A DNA stretch of 64,000 bases from Paenibacillus barcinonensis (GCF_003217495.1 NZ_QJSW01000008.1:140980-204979); one strand, 5' to 3'; counted from the first letter of the stretch, positions 1-8,991 are shown. The notes: a model not told the origin generated them from the sequence alone. Translations and numbers: made by a program.

Positions 1-51
1 CTTGGGGCACTGCTGACGTTCGCGGGTGGTAGGGCCTTGGTCGCTCTCCTT

Positions 52-100
52 GTCCTCCGATTTCTTCATTCACCGCTCCCAGCGGTGGAAATCGGAGGAC
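52..100. repeat. Long hairpin at window start
   Basis: The 13-base arm at 52-64 pairs perfectly with 88-100, and a nested 7-base arm (71-77 with 81-87) caps it, leaving a 6-base bulge. There is no T-run on either side, so it is not a clear intrinsic terminator. It lies about 60 bp past the GH43 stop and may protect the 3' end of that mRNA. Confidence 0.5.
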
Positions 101-137
101 AAACTCGCACATGCGGCTCCTTCCTCCCTCTCACGTT

Positions 138-160
138 GCTGACCCTCATGCAAGGTCAGC
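138..160 (-). terminator. Stem-loop after the GH43 gene
   Basis: GCTGACC at 138-144 pairs with GGTCAGC at 154-160, three bases past the stop codon of the minus-strand GH43 gene. It lacks a T-run on the minus strand, so it is a weak terminator or an mRNA-stabilising stem. Confidence 0.35.
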
Positions 161-163
161 GAT

Positions 164-1735
164 CTACTTCTCGGCTGCGCTGATTTGCTTGCCCCAGACC
201 GCGATGCCGCGGTCATTCAGGCCAGTTACCACCAGCGCAGGCTGACTTCGCTCCCAATCCCAGGATGGGAGCAGCTTCAGCTCTTCCGTGGAAGCGCCGC
301 CCGCAGGGCTCTCCTTCCACGTCAGCGTTAACGTTTGCTTGCCATCAAATGTCCAGGTGCCTGAACCGTTCTCGCTTTCGATTTTACCTTTCGCGGTTAG
401 CGTATAAGGCACGGCCTGCACCTGTCCATTCACAGCCGGATCAAGCGCCATGCCTTCCCACGTCCCGGCAATCATCGACTCGGGAATATCCTGCGTTGTC
501 TCACCCGCATAACGTTCCGGCGACACGACAGGCCAGCCGTCCTTCGTCCACAGCATTTTACGCACATGCAGGTACGGCCAGTTTTTGTCCGTCTCTCCAC
601 GGGCATGGTGCACGATATAATAATCGTCGCCATCTTTCAGCACTGAATTATGCCCCGGCGCAACCCAGCCCTCCCCTTCGGTAAAGCGGTATCCTCCCAG
701 AATTTTAGTGCCAATCTCATACTGCGGCAAATGCTCCGTGTCCAACATGTTATTCCCGTTCATGTCCGTATAAGGCCCTGTAATGGAATCAGCACGAGCT
801 ACACGCACGTTATAATCCTCGAACAGGGAATCATAAGAGACGAACAGATAATATTTTTGAAACTCAGGATTGTAGACAATATAGGGTCCCTCAACTGCGC
901 CCTCTTCGGTCGCCCGATCTCTTGCGGCGATGCGGGTACCGTATCCCTCTTCCTTAAACTTGCCCGTATCCGGGTCAAGTGGAGCAATATAAATCCCGTC
1001 GAAAAATGAACCGTATACCATCCATGGCTTGCCCAAGGCATCCAGCACCGGGTTGGCATCAATTGCATTCATACCGTCCTTCTCCTGACCGGCCGACTTC
1101 ACCACCAGTCCCTCATCCTTCCAGGGTCCCTCGGGAGATTTGGAGGTCTGCAAGCCAATTGCAGACTGCGTGCTGCCAAAGCTGGAGGCAGAATAATACA
1201 ATCGGTACGTATCCCCGGCCTTGATAATATCCGGCGCCCACAGGTTCGTCGCTCCCGTCCATTCCAGCGCCTCCTTCGGGATGCCCGGCAACGCCTGCCC
1301 CACCCATGTCCAGTTCATCAGGTCGTTTGACTTGCGGACCATCACACCCGGTTTAGGCTCTCCTGCCACACGTACGTCCGTGGAATAGACGTAGTAGCCT
1401 TGCTCTGTTTTGATAATAGCAGGGTCATGCGCATTATTCACTGTCCATTTGGATTCATCCTCAAGTATGGAAAGATCATACAGCTTCGTATCCTGCGGAG
1501 CTTCAGGAAAAACGGGTGGATTCGCCGTATTCCCCCCATCCGCACAGCCTGTCGTACCCAGCAGCATCAGTAACATAAAAGCCATAACTCCCTTCCTCGC
1601 CATGTGCGGCCCCTTTGCTTCTCTGCAATCTCTCCATTCTTCTCGTCTCTCCGACTCTTTCCACTCTTTTCGTTCGCGTGGTTCCTTCCGTTCCATCCAT
1701 TTCTTCCATGCTCTCCGTGCTTTCATCACCATCAT
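164..1735 (-). CDS. GH43 arabinan endo-1,5-alpha-L-arabinosidase, lipoprotein (Abn2-like)
   Basis: Last gene of the arabinan operon; predicted to cut internal alpha-1,5 links of arabinan at the cell surface. The five-bladed GH43 fold is shown by NNAHDPAII (base Asp, about residue 104), WAPDII, a central ANPVLD (pKa Asp), EGAVEGPYIVY (acid Glu) and GHNSVL. A C-terminal beta domain starting near AGTWEGMAL resembles the extra domain of B. subtilis Abn2 (YxiA). The lipobox cysteine is Cys64 in LLGTTGCADGG. The ATG at 1735 overlaps the permease stop (ATGA) and has AGGAG seven bases upstream, so it looks translationally coupled. It adds 44 very charged residues before the signal peptide; the alternative ATG at 1603 (MARKGVMAF) gives a normal lipoprotein signal with a weaker AAAGGGG site. 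Function confident, start uncertain. Confidence 0.85.
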   Translation of the reverse strand: MMVMKARRAWKKWMERKEPRERKEWKESERREEWRDCREAKGPHMARKGVMAFMLLMLLGTTGCADGGNTANPPVFPEAPQDTKLYDLSILEDESKWTVNNAHDPAIIKTEQGYYVYSTDVRVAGEPKPGVMVRKSNDLMNWTWVGQALPGIPKEALEWTGATNLWAPDIIKAGDTYRLYYSASSFGSTQSAIGLQTSKSPEGPWKDEGLVVKSAGQEKDGMNAIDANPVLDALGKPWMVYGSFFDGIYIAPLDPDTGKFKEEGYGTRIAARDRATEEGAVEGPYIVYNPEFQKYYLFVSYDSLFEDYNVRVARADSITGPYTDMNGNNMLDTEHLPQYEIGTKILGGYRFTEGEGWVAPGHNSVLKDGDDYYIVHHARGETDKNWPYLHVRKMLWTKDGWPVVSPERYAGETTQDIPESMIAGTWEGMALDPAVNGQVQAVPYTLTAKGKIESENGSGTWTFDGKQTLTLTWKESPAGGASTEELKLLPSWDWERSQPALVVTGLNDRGIAVWGKQISAAEK

Positions 1736-2574
1736 CCTTTGACTCCTGAGATCGCCACCGACTCGATAATCTGCTTCTGGAAGATCAAGAAGATAATCAA
1801 AACAGGCAGCAGAGCTACGATGGACGCAGCCATAATAAGCGGATAGTCCGTTTGTATCGCATATGTCGCGTTAAAGTTTGCAATAACGAGCTGCAACGTC
1901 TGCTTTTCTGGTGAATTCAAATAAATAATCGGTGCCAGATAGTCATTCCAGATGCCCATAAACCACAGAATCAGCTGTGCCGCCACGGCCGGTTTGATCA
2001 GCGGAAACGTAATGCTGGAATACAAGCGGAAGTAAGAGCTTCCGTCAATCTTCGCCGCTTCGATGATCGCATCCGGTACACTGAGCAGATATTGCCGCAG
2101 GAAAAAGATCATAATCACGTTCCCGAACAGCCCAGGAACAATGAGCGGCAGCAAGGTGTCCACCCAGCCGAGCTTGGAGAACATCATGAATTGCGGAATC
2201 ATCACCGTTGGATATGGAATCATCATGGACGCCAGCAAAGTGAGAAACAGTTTGTTTTTATGCGGAAATCTCAGCTTGGCAAAAGCAAATGCAGCGAGAC
2301 TCGACGTAAATGTACCCACCACCGTCACACTGAGCGCTACAATAAGACTGTTTTTGATGCCGCTGAGCAGCGGCCCCGCTTCCCAAATCTCTTTATATTT
2401 ATCAAACTGAAACACTTCCGGAATCCATACCGGCGGCAGCGCGAATACATCCTGCTTCTCCTTGAGCGAGGTGGACAGCATCCAGAGCAAAGGCGCAATC
2501 ATCGCAATCGCACCGATGGACAGAACGATAAATATGATAGAATTGGTTACCTTCCTTCTTTGACTATAAGACAT
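1732..2574 (-). CDS. Sugar ABC transporter permease (MalG/AraQ type)
   Basis: Inner-membrane subunit of a CUT1 carbohydrate importer, probably for arabino-oligosaccharides. The 280 residues contain six predicted membrane segments and the EAA loop EAAKIDGSSYFRLYSSITF that docks on the ATPase. The start is preceded by a GGAGAGGAG site. The stop overlaps the start of the following GH43 gene by the ATGA arrangement, and the partner permease ends 27 bp upstream. No ATPase gene is present, as is usual for CUT1 systems that share an MsmX-type ATPase encoded elsewhere; AraQ is inferred from the arabinanase neighbours rather than from direct substrate evidence. Confidence 0.88.
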   Translation of the reverse strand: MSYSQRRKVTNSIIFIVLSIGAIAMIAPLLWMLSTSLKEKQDVFALPPVWIPEVFQFDKYKEIWEAGPLLSGIKNSLIVALSVTVVGTFTSSLAAFAFAKLRFPHKNKLFLTLLASMMIPYPTVMIPQFMMFSKLGWVDTLLPLIVPGLFGNVIMIFFLRQYLLSVPDAIIEAAKIDGSSYFRLYSSITFPLIKPAVAAQLILWFMGIWNDYLAPIIYLNSPEKQTLQLVIANFNATYAIQTDYPLIMAASIVALLPVLIIFLIFQKQIIESVAISGVKG

Positions 2575-2601
2575 CTCCCGTTCAGCTCCTCTCCTCGCCC
2601 A

Positions 2602-3492
2602 TTAATCCCCGTCGTAGGCTGATCTTTCATTAAGTTTGAATTGCACAAGCGTAATGACAAAGATAAACAATCCGAGAATCATGGCCATCGCTGACGCATA
2701 GCCCATCTGTAGATTACTGAAGGCCTTTTGCCAGATGTAAAACACAATTGAAGCCGATGCATATTCAGGGCCGCCTGTAGGCGTCATAATGTTCATCTCG
2801 GTAAAAATCTGCGAGCCCCCGATAATATTGGTCACCACGAGGAAAAAGGTTACAGGCTTCACCATCGGCCAGGTGATATTGCGGAAAATCTGAAATCCAT
2901 TGGCGCCGTCCAGCTCTGCCGCCTCGTAATACGTGCGGGATACACTTTGCAGTGCTGCCAGATATAACAGCATCGTGTAGCCAAGCCCTTTCCACACCGT
3001 CATCATGATCAGGGCCGGTTTGACCGTATCTTTGTTCGCCAGCCAGTTCGGGCCTTTAATGCCAAACAGGTCGAGGAACTGGTTCACCAGACCATAATCT
3101 CCGTTGTACGCCCAGTTCCACATGATGGAGACAGCCGCCAGAGAAGAGATCACCGGGATGTAATAGATCACACGAAATGTTGTAGTACCCGGAATTTTAC
3201 GATTCAGGCCCATCGCGAGCAGTAACGCAAGCAGCAGGCCAATCGGAATGCCAAGCATCAGGTAAAACGTATTAAACATCGCTTTGTAAAACAGATCGTC
3301 AGTCAGCAAATCCTTAAAATTGGCAAGTCCGATAAAGTTCATCTGTCCAAGTCCGTCCCAATCGGTGAACGAACCATAGAGGGAGTAGAGGAACGGGAAC
3401 AACACAAAGATCAGAAGCCCCAGTAGAGGAGGCAAAATAAACAAATATCCATACAGCATCTCTTTGCGATACAAACTTGATTTCGTATTCAC
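2602..3492 (-). CDS. Sugar ABC transporter permease (MalF/AraP type)
   Basis: Second permease of the CUT1 importer. It has the MalF-like N-terminal segment LYGYLFILPPLLGLLIFVLF, further membrane helices and the EAA loop EAAELDGANGFQIFRNITW. I chose the GTG at 3492 (VNTKSSLYRKEM) because AGGGGTGA lies just upstream; the reading frame stays open to an earlier start at 3528 without a good ribosome site. It follows the binding-protein gene after a 324-bp gap that contains a stem-loop and a dispersed repeat, so expression is probably lower than that of the binding protein. Confidence 0.88.
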   Translation of the reverse strand: MNTKSSLYRKEMLYGYLFILPPLLGLLIFVLFPFLYSLYGSFTDWDGLGQMNFIGLANFKDLLTDDLFYKAMFNTFYLMLGIPIGLLLALLLAMGLNRKIPGTTTFRVIYYIPVISSLAAVSIMWNWAYNGDYGLVNQFLDLFGIKGPNWLANKDTVKPALIMMTVWKGLGYTMLLYLAALQSVSRTYYEAAELDGANGFQIFRNITWPMVKPVTFFLVVTNIIGGSQIFTEMNIMTPTGGPEYASASIVFYIWQKAFSNLQMGYASAMAMILGLFIFVITLVQFKLNERSAYDGD

Positions 3493-3637
3493 GTGTTCAC
3501 CCCTGTTTCTAAGATCAGCATGTGGCATACATTGATTGGCCTTTTTGAAAAATCTGCTTCTGCTCCGCTCCGGTCAATACATGCCACATGCCCGTATGGA
3601 ATCTGGTGATAAAATTAAACTAAACGTTTACATCGTT

Positions 3638-3688
3638 CACTCCGATGACAGAATAACCTGGAGAGTAGCGGTTATCCCCAGATTTTTT
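3638..3688. repeat. 51-nt dispersed element, copy 1
   Basis: 48 of 51 positions are identical to 48045-48095 in the same orientation. In this copy GACAGAA...AACCTGGA (3647-3663) can pair with TCCAGGTT...TTCTGTC (3700-3715), making a long bulged stem. The match weakens but continues to the left (ACTAAA..TTT..CA near 3619). It sits between the binding-protein gene and the first permease of the arabinan operon. Confidence 0.8.
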
Positions 3689-3770
3689 GAATTCGCTTTT
3701 CCAGGTTTTTTCTGTCCTCTACGTTACAACATGTAAAACATAGTTCAATTTGTATCCTCTAACGAAGCAA

Positions 3771-3804
3771 GATGCCAGCAGCATCGGTTCAGGCTGCTGG
3801 CATC
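3771..3804 (-). terminator. Stem-loop after the binding-protein gene
   Basis: A perfect 12-bp stem (3771-3782 with 3793-3804, loop of 10) begins 12 bases past the stop of the binding-protein gene. Only a weak T-rich tail follows on the minus strand. This placement, between binding protein and permeases, is typical of a partial terminator or mRNA-stabilising structure that keeps the binding protein in excess. Confidence 0.6.
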
Positions 3805-3816
3805 CTCTCTTCCTAT

Positions 3817-5169
3817 CTATTTCTGGGATTTCTTCTCCTGCTCTACCGCTTTATCCAGCAGCTTCTGCATCTTCGGCTGCTGCTGCTTTACGTAATCTGC
3901 AGCGGTCATCTTGCCATCAAGCACCGGCTGAATGTCGGTGAAGAACATGTCATACCACTCCGCATTGTAGGTGTAGTTTCCTGGCAGCGCCCGTCCATAA
4001 TCCTTCACGATATCAATAAATTCCTGTTTGTTTGCCGGTTTCGTCGAGGTGTCTTTAGCCCACTCATCGGCCATATCAAGCAAGTTCGGAATCTGAACCT
4101 TCGCGTCTACCAGTTGTTTCATGCCATCCTTTGAAGCAGTAAGATAGTTTACCAGCTCAGCCGCTTCCTCCGGGTGCTTCGTTTTGGCCGAGACACCGAT
4201 ACCGAGGGAGCCGATCCATGTTGCCGATTTCCCCGTCGATCCTGCCGGGAAAGGCAGCAGATCATAATCGAATGGAAGCTTTTCGAATGTACTCATATCC
4301 CACGGACCTACAGGGAAGAAAGCCATCTCTCCTTTCATCCAGCGCTGGTACGTATCAAGCGTTTGTGCCTCCTCAATGGAAGGTGTGACTTTGTATTTGT
4401 TCTGCATATCCGCAAAAAATTGCAGCGCTTCCGCAAATTTGGGATCATCAATCGTCACTTTTGTTTTGCTCTCATCCAGCCAGTCAGCCCCGTTGCTCCA
4501 CACGAAAGCCTGCAGTGCCCATTGTACGTTAAAGCCTGTTCCAAACACGTCAGGTTTACCGTCACCATTGGTATCCTTGGTCGCTTGCTGGTTCACCTTG
4601 ATGAACTCTTCCCATGTATACGGCTTATCCTTATCCGGGAATGGAATGCCTTCTTTTTCAAACAACGTCTTGTTATAACCGAGTGCAAACGGCCCTACAT
4701 CCTTAGGCATACCATATAGATCGCCTTGTCCCGCCATCTTGCCATCGTAACGATACAAGTCTATTCCGTATTTCCAAATGTTATCGAGATGGATATCCTT
4801 GCTCTTCTCAATATAAGGTGTCAGATTCATCAGCACATTGCTGTTTACGTAAGCCTTCATATCGCCTGGAGCGAAATAAAATACGTCGGGCATGCTGTTG
4901 CCTGTAATCGCTGCACGAAGCTTGGTTGCATACTGATCGGCAGCGGTCACGATGATTTTAACTTTGACGCCAGGGTGCTCTTCTTCAAATTTCTTCACCA
5001 CAGCCTGATACGCCTTCTGCTCATCCGTTCCTCCGCGGAACATAAACGTCAGCTCTTTATCTCCGCTGGCTGAACCGGAGCCCCCACTTCCCCCTCCGCA
5101 GCCTGCCAGCACCAGCGCACTCACCAGCATTAACAGCATGAACGTAACCCAACTCTTTCTCTTGACCAT
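3817..5169 (-). CDS. Extracellular sugar-binding lipoprotein of ABC importer (AraN-like)
   Basis: Solute-binding protein that captures oligosaccharides outside the membrane and hands them to the two permeases. The ATG at 5169 has an excellent AGGAGGGG site and gives a 450-residue protein starting [16 protein letters not shown] with lipobox LVLAGC (Cys24) and a Gly/Ser linker; 29 extra in-frame upstream codons are excluded. Family 1 binding-protein hallmarks are [20 protein letters not shown] and the late segment [14 protein letters not shown]. First gene of the operon, with a CcpA-like site 24 bp upstream. Substrate inferred from the flanking arabinanases. Confidence 0.9.
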   Translation of the reverse strand: MVKRKSWVTFMLLMLVSALVLAGCGGGSGGSGSASGDKELTFMFRGGTDEQKAYQAVVKKFEEEHPGVKVKIIVTAADQYATKLRAAITGNSMPDVFYFAPGDMKAYVNSNVLMNLTPYIEKSKDIHLDNIWKYGIDLYRYDGKMAGQGDLYGMPKDVGPFALGYNKTLFEKEGIPFPDKDKPYTWEEFIKVNQQATKDTNGDGKPDVFGTGFNVQWALQAFVWSNGADWLDESKTKVTIDDPKFAEALQFFADMQNKYKVTPSIEEAQTLDTYQRWMKGEMAFFPVGPWDMSTFEKLPFDYDLLPFPAGSTGKSATWIGSLGIGVSAKTKHPEEAAELVNYLTASKDGMKQLVDAKVQIPNLLDMADEWAKDTSTKPANKQEFIDIVKDYGRALPGNYTYNAEWYDMFFTDIQPVLDGKMTAADYVKQQQPKMQKLLDKAVEQEKKSQK

Positions 5170-5192
5170 ATGAACCCCTCCTGATCTGGACT

Positions 5193-5206
5193 TGTAAACG
5201 TATTCA
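5193..5206 (-). promoter_or_regulatory. cre-like CcpA site upstream of the binding-protein gene
   Basis: TGTAAACGTATTCA matches the cre consensus TGWAANCGNTNWCA at 13 of 14 positions and lies just ahead of the sugar-binding gene. This fits glucose repression of the arabinan operon. Confidence 0.6.
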
Positions 5207-5307
5207 TGATGATGAATCAGCATTTCTGTTGTTAAATTTATCAAATCCAGATCCATTTAGTCAACACTTTATTAAAACATTTTATATTTATTTAAAGTAA
5301 ATATTCG

Positions 5308-6294
5308 CTAGTACGTTGGCCATCCGTTTGCGTCCCACAACAGATCATTAATCAGCAATTTCGGATTGCCGTTATCCTCTGCATCGTAAGCATGGCGCAC
5401 AATCACATTGCCGTTAACCACGTCCTGCCCCCCTGGTCCCTTCCATCTCACATTGCCTGTATCCAGAATCGTACCGCCGCCATTCATCATATTAACGCCA
5501 TTCTTATCGACATAAGGTCCCGTGATGCTGGCCGAGCGCCCATAGACCATTTTGTAGGTGCTGTTTACACCTTTGCAGCAGGAATCAATGGAAGCAAATA
5601 AATAATAATATCCATTGCGGTACACGATGCTTGGCGCCTCGATCGCTCCCCCATTATTGGGACGTGCTGCAATTGAAGAGATGCTGCCTGTCGGTTTCAT
5701 CGTGCTTTTATTCAGCTTCACAATCTTCAGACCACTCCAGAACGAACCAAAGGCCAGCCAAGGATCGCCCGAAGCATCAATGACCAGTTCAGGATCAATC
5801 ACGTTGTAATTATTCGATGTTGTAGATTGCAGCACCAGTCCCTCGTCCTTCCACTGCCCTGCGCCGACGCTGTTTGCGGATGCAAGCCCAATAGCAGATC
5901 TGTTGGAGCCAAAGGTTGAGATGGAGTAATACAGCCACACTTTGCCGTTATACCGCTGCACGTCAGGAGCCCACACATCCAGATTAGCCTGTGCAGGAAC
6001 AGCGGTATTCCACCAGGTTGGCTCATTCAAAAAAATTTGCGGTACACGATACCACGACGTTCCGTTATCTGATTTCAGCACCTGAATGCCAGGCCCAGTG
6101 GAGAAGGTGTACCATGAATTGCCCTCTTTAATCATCGTTGGATCATGTACGGCAATATCTCCCGATAGATTCCAGAACGCAGCTAACGCTCTGGACTGTC
6201 CTGCAAGCACCAGCACCAATACCAGCAATGCCGGCAGTGCCCAACGCCTTTTCGCCGAAACCTTCAAACTCTTCTTTAAGTTAAATTTCTCCAT
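5308..6294 (-). CDS. abnA: Secreted endo-1,5-alpha-L-arabinanase, GH43 (AbnA-like)
   Basis: Extracellular enzyme that degrades arabinan to oligosaccharides for the adjacent importer. The 328 residues begin with a Sec signal peptide (basic MEKFNLKKSLK, hydrophobic ALPALLVLVLVL, cleavage near ALAA-F). The GH43 catalytic set is visible: AVHDPTMI (Asp51), APDVQRY, VIDPELVID and GAIEAPSIVYRNG (acid Glu). Unlike the larger GH43 in the same cluster it has no C-terminal domain and no lipobox, so it should be released. The ribosome site GGAGAGG is unusually far (about 14 bases) from the ATG. It lies 138 bp upstream of the importer operon, in the same direction. Confidence 0.9.
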   Translation of the reverse strand: MEKFNLKKSLKVSAKRRWALPALLVLVLVLAGQSRALAAFWNLSGDIAVHDPTMIKEGNSWYTFSTGPGIQVLKSDNGTSWYRVPQIFLNEPTWWNTAVPAQANLDVWAPDVQRYNGKVWLYYSISTFGSNRSAIGLASANSVGAGQWKDEGLVLQSTTSNNYNVIDPELVIDASGDPWLAFGSFWSGLKIVKLNKSTMKPTGSISSIAARPNNGGAIEAPSIVYRNGYYYLFASIDSCCKGVNSTYKMVYGRSASITGPYVDKNGVNMMNGGGTILDTGNVRWKGPGGQDVVNGNVIVRHAYDAEDNGNPKLLINDLLWDANGWPTY

Positions 6295-6402
6295 AACACA
6301 GCGCCGCCTCTCCTGATTGAATGGTTGCTTTGATTCATGAAGTATTAAATCAATTTAAGTATAATAGGATTATAAAAGCGGTTACATTACAATTCAATGG
6401 TA

Positions 6403-6562
6403 TATTTCAAATATATATAAATTAATTCAATGTTTTATTTCAAGTAATTAGGAATGAAATACAGGAACGATTCCCCCACTTTTCATACGTACACATAGGG
6501 AATATATCAATTTTGTCCACCCTTTCTTTCCAGCATATAATGATTTATAATTATCTGAAATA
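6403..6562. promoter_or_regulatory. Cluster of TATTTCA/TGAAATA half-sites between abnA and its regulator
   Basis: Within the AT-rich divergent intergenic region, TATTTCA occurs at 6403-6409 and 6436-6442 (inside 21-base direct repeats starting at 6393 and 6425), and TGAAATA at 6455-6461 and 6556-6562. The middle two form an inverted pair with a 12-base spacer. These are candidate binding sites for the ArsR-like regulator. The same heptamer occurs upstream of its paralogue at 21213-21219. Confidence 0.4.
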
Positions 6563-6628
6563 AAACAGTCAAATGTGCAACAGTCTGCGTAACAGGCTTT
6601 GTTCAGAACGGGGAAAGGACATCCACCT

Positions 6629-7546
6629 ATGATTTATATTAAAGATCTGATGTCAGGTGTGAATATTTTCAAAGCACTCAGTTCCGAAATTCGCATTCAG
6701 ATTATTGAGCTGCTGGCCAAAAACCAAAGCCTCAATCTGAATGACCTCGCAACCAAGCTCGGACTTAGCAACGGCGCAATTACAATGCATATCAAGAAGC
6801 TTGAGGAGAGCGGATTAATCGAGATTAATACAGCGGTTGGCAAACATGGCATCCAGAAGATCTGTTACCTTAACGAGGAAAAATTAATGGTTGATCTTCG
6901 CTCACAGGAGATTCACAATCGGTATGAGGTTGAGATTCAGGTCGGGCATTACAGCGACTATCAGGCAGCGCCAACGTGTGGCATTGCGACAAAAGACAGC
7001 ATTATCGGGGAGTTCGATGACCCCCGTTATTTTGCCGACCCGCTTCGGATTGATGCGGAGATGATCTGGCTGGCAGAGGGTTATCTGGAATATCGAATCC
7101 CTAACTACCTCAAGCCTAATCAGACGTTTAGCGAAATTCAGCTATCCATGGAGCTCGGCTCCGAAGCCCCTGGTTTCTGCGATAACTATCCTTCGGATAT
7201 TTACTTTTATATCAATGGCAAAGAGATCGGACTCTGGACAAGTCCAGGCGATTTTGGCGATACACGCGGTACGTTTAATCCAGACTGGTGGCCACCGCAT
7301 CTCAATCAATATGGCATGCTGAAGCTCATTCGTATTACGAAGGAAGGCAGCTATATTGACGGATGCCGGATTTCGGATGTCACGCTGGATGATATCGGAC
7401 TGGATTACAAAAGTGATATTCATTTTCGAATCGCAGTCACTGACGGCCCTGTAAATAAACGCGGCCTGACCATTTTCGGCAAAAGCTTTGGCAATTACGG
7501 TCAGGGGCTGCTGGCACGGGTGTTATATAACGTACAGGAGGACTAG
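6629..7546 (+). CDS. ArsR-like winged-helix regulator with large C-terminal domain (arabinan locus)
   Basis: Residues 1-70 are an ArsR-type winged helix (FKALSSEIRIQIIELL, then LATKLGLSNGAITMHIKKLE, then GLIEI). About 220 further residues form a domain I cannot name, with PTCGIAT, DDPRYFADP, YLEYRIPNYL, SPGDFGDTRG and DWWPPHLNQYGMLK; it looks like a beta-rich ligand domain. The ATG at 6629 follows GGGGAAAGGA. A paralogue with the same two domains lies at 21300-22223 beside the GH51 arabinofuranosidase. Divergent to the arabinanase, so it probably controls it; ligand and sign of regulation are unknown. Confidence 0.75.
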   Translation: MIYIKDLMSGVNIFKALSSEIRIQIIELLAKNQSLNLNDLATKLGLSNGAITMHIKKLEESGLIEINTAVGKHGIQKICYLNEEKLMVDLRSQEIHNRYEVEIQVGHYSDYQAAPTCGIATKDSIIGEFDDPRYFADPLRIDAEMIWLAEGYLEYRIPNYLKPNQTFSEIQLSMELGSEAPGFCDNYPSDIYFYINGKEIGLWTSPGDFGDTRGTFNPDWWPPHLNQYGMLKLIRITKEGSYIDGCRISDVTLDDIGLDYKSDIHFRIAVTDGPVNKRGLTIFGKSFGNYGQGLLARVLYNVQED

Positions 7547-7693
7547 CCTTCTAAACGATCTACCATAACATGTTTCCTTTGGAGAAGGGAATCAAGAATG
7601 TTAGTACAACAGTGATTGGAAGGTTAAAGAAAAGGAATAACGGGTGGGATTCTTTTGAAGTCGATGAATATAATATTCGGTACAATCGAAGAA

Positions 7694-7728
7694 GAAGTAT
7701 GACGCGCTGTTGTCATACTTCTTTTTTT
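7694..7728 (+). terminator. Rho-independent terminator
   Basis: A perfect 10-bp stem GAAGTATGAC/GTCATACTTC (7694-7703, 7712-7721) with an 8-base loop is followed by seven T. It ends the transcript of the ArsR-like regulator. Confidence 0.9.
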
Positions 7729-7795
7729 AATTTTTTTTCAGCAAGAGAGCATTATCTCTTTCAACTATTCGCCAAAATAAAGGAGACGATCTTCA

Positions 7796-7858
7796 TGAAT
7801 CAACCGCAAAAAAACCATCTGGCCTCCCGTTCTCCCTGGGGCGTGTCTCGAAAATAGA
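7796..7858 (+). CDS. Possible 20-residue peptide
   Basis: ATG at 7796 with the strong site AAAGGAGACGATCTTC upstream encodes MNQPQKNHLASRSPWGVSRK and stops inside a dispersed repeat. It starts beyond the terminator of the upstream gene. No family is recognised. It could be a remnant cut short by insertion of the repeat, or a chance reading frame. Confidence 0.25.
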
Positions 7859-7901
7859 CTGGAGTGTATCCTTTACTTCAGCATTTTCAGACACATCCTA
7901 G
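7838..7901. repeat. Short TIR element, copy 1
   Basis: The ends GGGCGTGTCT and AGACACATCCTAG are imperfect inverted repeats. The same ends bound elements at 35717-35790 and 45966-46034. The internal sequence is only loosely similar. Confidence 0.65.
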
Positions 7902-7906
7902 TTCAG

Positions 7907-7942
7907 TGTTAAACAGATCCCGCAATTGGGATTTGTTTAACA
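7907..7942. repeat. Hairpin in the 7.5-8.1 kb intergenic region
   Basis: TGTTAAACA and ATCCC pair with GGGAT and TGTTTAACA around a 6-base loop, with one mismatch. No T-run follows on either strand. Apart from this hairpin, the terminator, the short peptide and the TIR element, I see nothing in 7547-8067. Confidence 0.5.
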
Positions 7943-8067
7943 TACTTCCTCAGAGAATACGGTCCGCTAGATGGTTTTCTGGTTTCTGGTTTCCTAACGT
8001 TCTTCTAGTTAGCTAATCTGCCTGCTGCTCAAGCAACAGGTGATACGGACAACCTACGCACGCCGAT

Positions 8068-8991
8068 TCACTTACCGGAAGGCTGTGCTTCAGCCGTGTA
8101 GCCTGTTGGAATTTCGGCTTCTGCGGTCACTTTGGTAATAACCATCGGATACATCTTGTCTGGATCAGGCTGCAGGATAGAATATTTGACGATTGCCCGT
8201 TTGTCCTTCTCCAGCTTAACTTCATCAATCTTCAATCCGTATCCCGGATGCGGCATTTCGGCTGTCAGAGTCACTTTGCTTGTTTGGTCATCCACCTTGC
8301 TGATCGTTACCTCAGGTACGATGCCTTGTTGGCCTTCACCAGGGTTCGTTGGAGCGGGCTCCGTTGAACCGCCGCCGCTATGCTGATCCACAAATTCAAT
8401 TGCCTTGAAAATCATGCTTGCTGCCTCCATACGCGTAAGGGACTGATCCGGGCGGAAATTCCCGTCCTTGTCCAGCTCAATGATGTTCATATTCAGCAGG
8501 TTCTGAACCGCAGATATGGCATCCTTACTTAATTTATTTTCATCCTTCACTTCATTATACTTCATGATTACGGGATAGTTCCCGGTTGTGTTAATTCCCT
8601 CATGCAGCAAAATAACAAACTGCTCACGCGTCATCTTGCCCTGCGGATTCACTTCTACCGGAATGGACAGGCCGTTCTGAGTAGCTGCTTGCACAGCATC
8701 CGCATACCAGGTGTTCGGACTGATTTTAGTCTGAGCGGAAGCTTCCGCATATGCATTTTTCAAACCAAACGCCTTGACAATCATTTGGATGCCCTGCGGT
8801 TCGGACAAAACAACATCTGGACGGAACAAATCCGCTGTCATACCGTTAATGATCCCCTTTGATTTTAATGAGTCGACAACGGTCTTTTGACCCTCATCCT
8901 TGATGTCGGAAAATGCAAATACCGAAGCACCTCCTGCTGTCAAAGACACGCAAAGCGCAAGTGTTGCAGCCAAACCTTTTTTATGTTTCAT
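8068..8991 (-). CDS. Secreted SLH-domain protein with PrcB-like C-terminus
   Basis: 307-residue exported protein. A signal peptide (MKHKKGLAATLALCVSLTAGG, cleavage near VFA-F) is followed by three S-layer-homology-type segments: FSDIKDEGQKTVVDSLKSKG with FRPDVVLSEPQ, then TREQFVILLHEG, then FRPDQSLTRMEAASMIFKAI. These normally anchor proteins to pyruvylated wall polymer. After a Pro/Gly linker the last 85 residues (PEVTISKVD, HPGYGLKIDEVKL, YPMVITKVTAEAEIP) resemble the PrcB C-terminal beta domain. The start has GGAGGT eight bases upstream. Role probably structural or accessory at the cell wall. Confidence 0.8.
   Translation of the reverse strand: MKHKKGLAATLALCVSLTAGGASVFAFSDIKDEGQKTVVDSLKSKGIINGMTADLFRPDVVLSEPQGIQMIVKAFGLKNAYAEASAQTKISPNTWYADAVQAATQNGLSIPVEVNPQGKMTREQFVILLHEGINTTGNYPVIMKYNEVKDENKLSKDAISAVQNLLNMNIIELDKDGNFRPDQSLTRMEAASMIFKAIEFVDQHSGGGSTEPAPTNPGEGQQGIVPEVTISKVDDQTSKVTLTAEMPHPGYGLKIDEVKLEKDKRAIVKYSILQPDPDKMYPMVITKVTAEAEIPTGYTAEAQPSGK

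Noticed and set aside
3619-3632. cre-like ACTAAACGTTTACA
   Set aside because: 12 of 14 match, but it lies in the left flank of the dispersed element that also occurs at 48 kb, where the match is lost; likely part of the repeat and not an operon control site.
7570-7857. 95-codon open frame
   Set aside because: It runs straight through a perfect rho-independent terminator (7694-7728). Only the last 20 codons have a ribosome site, and these are listed separately at low confidence.
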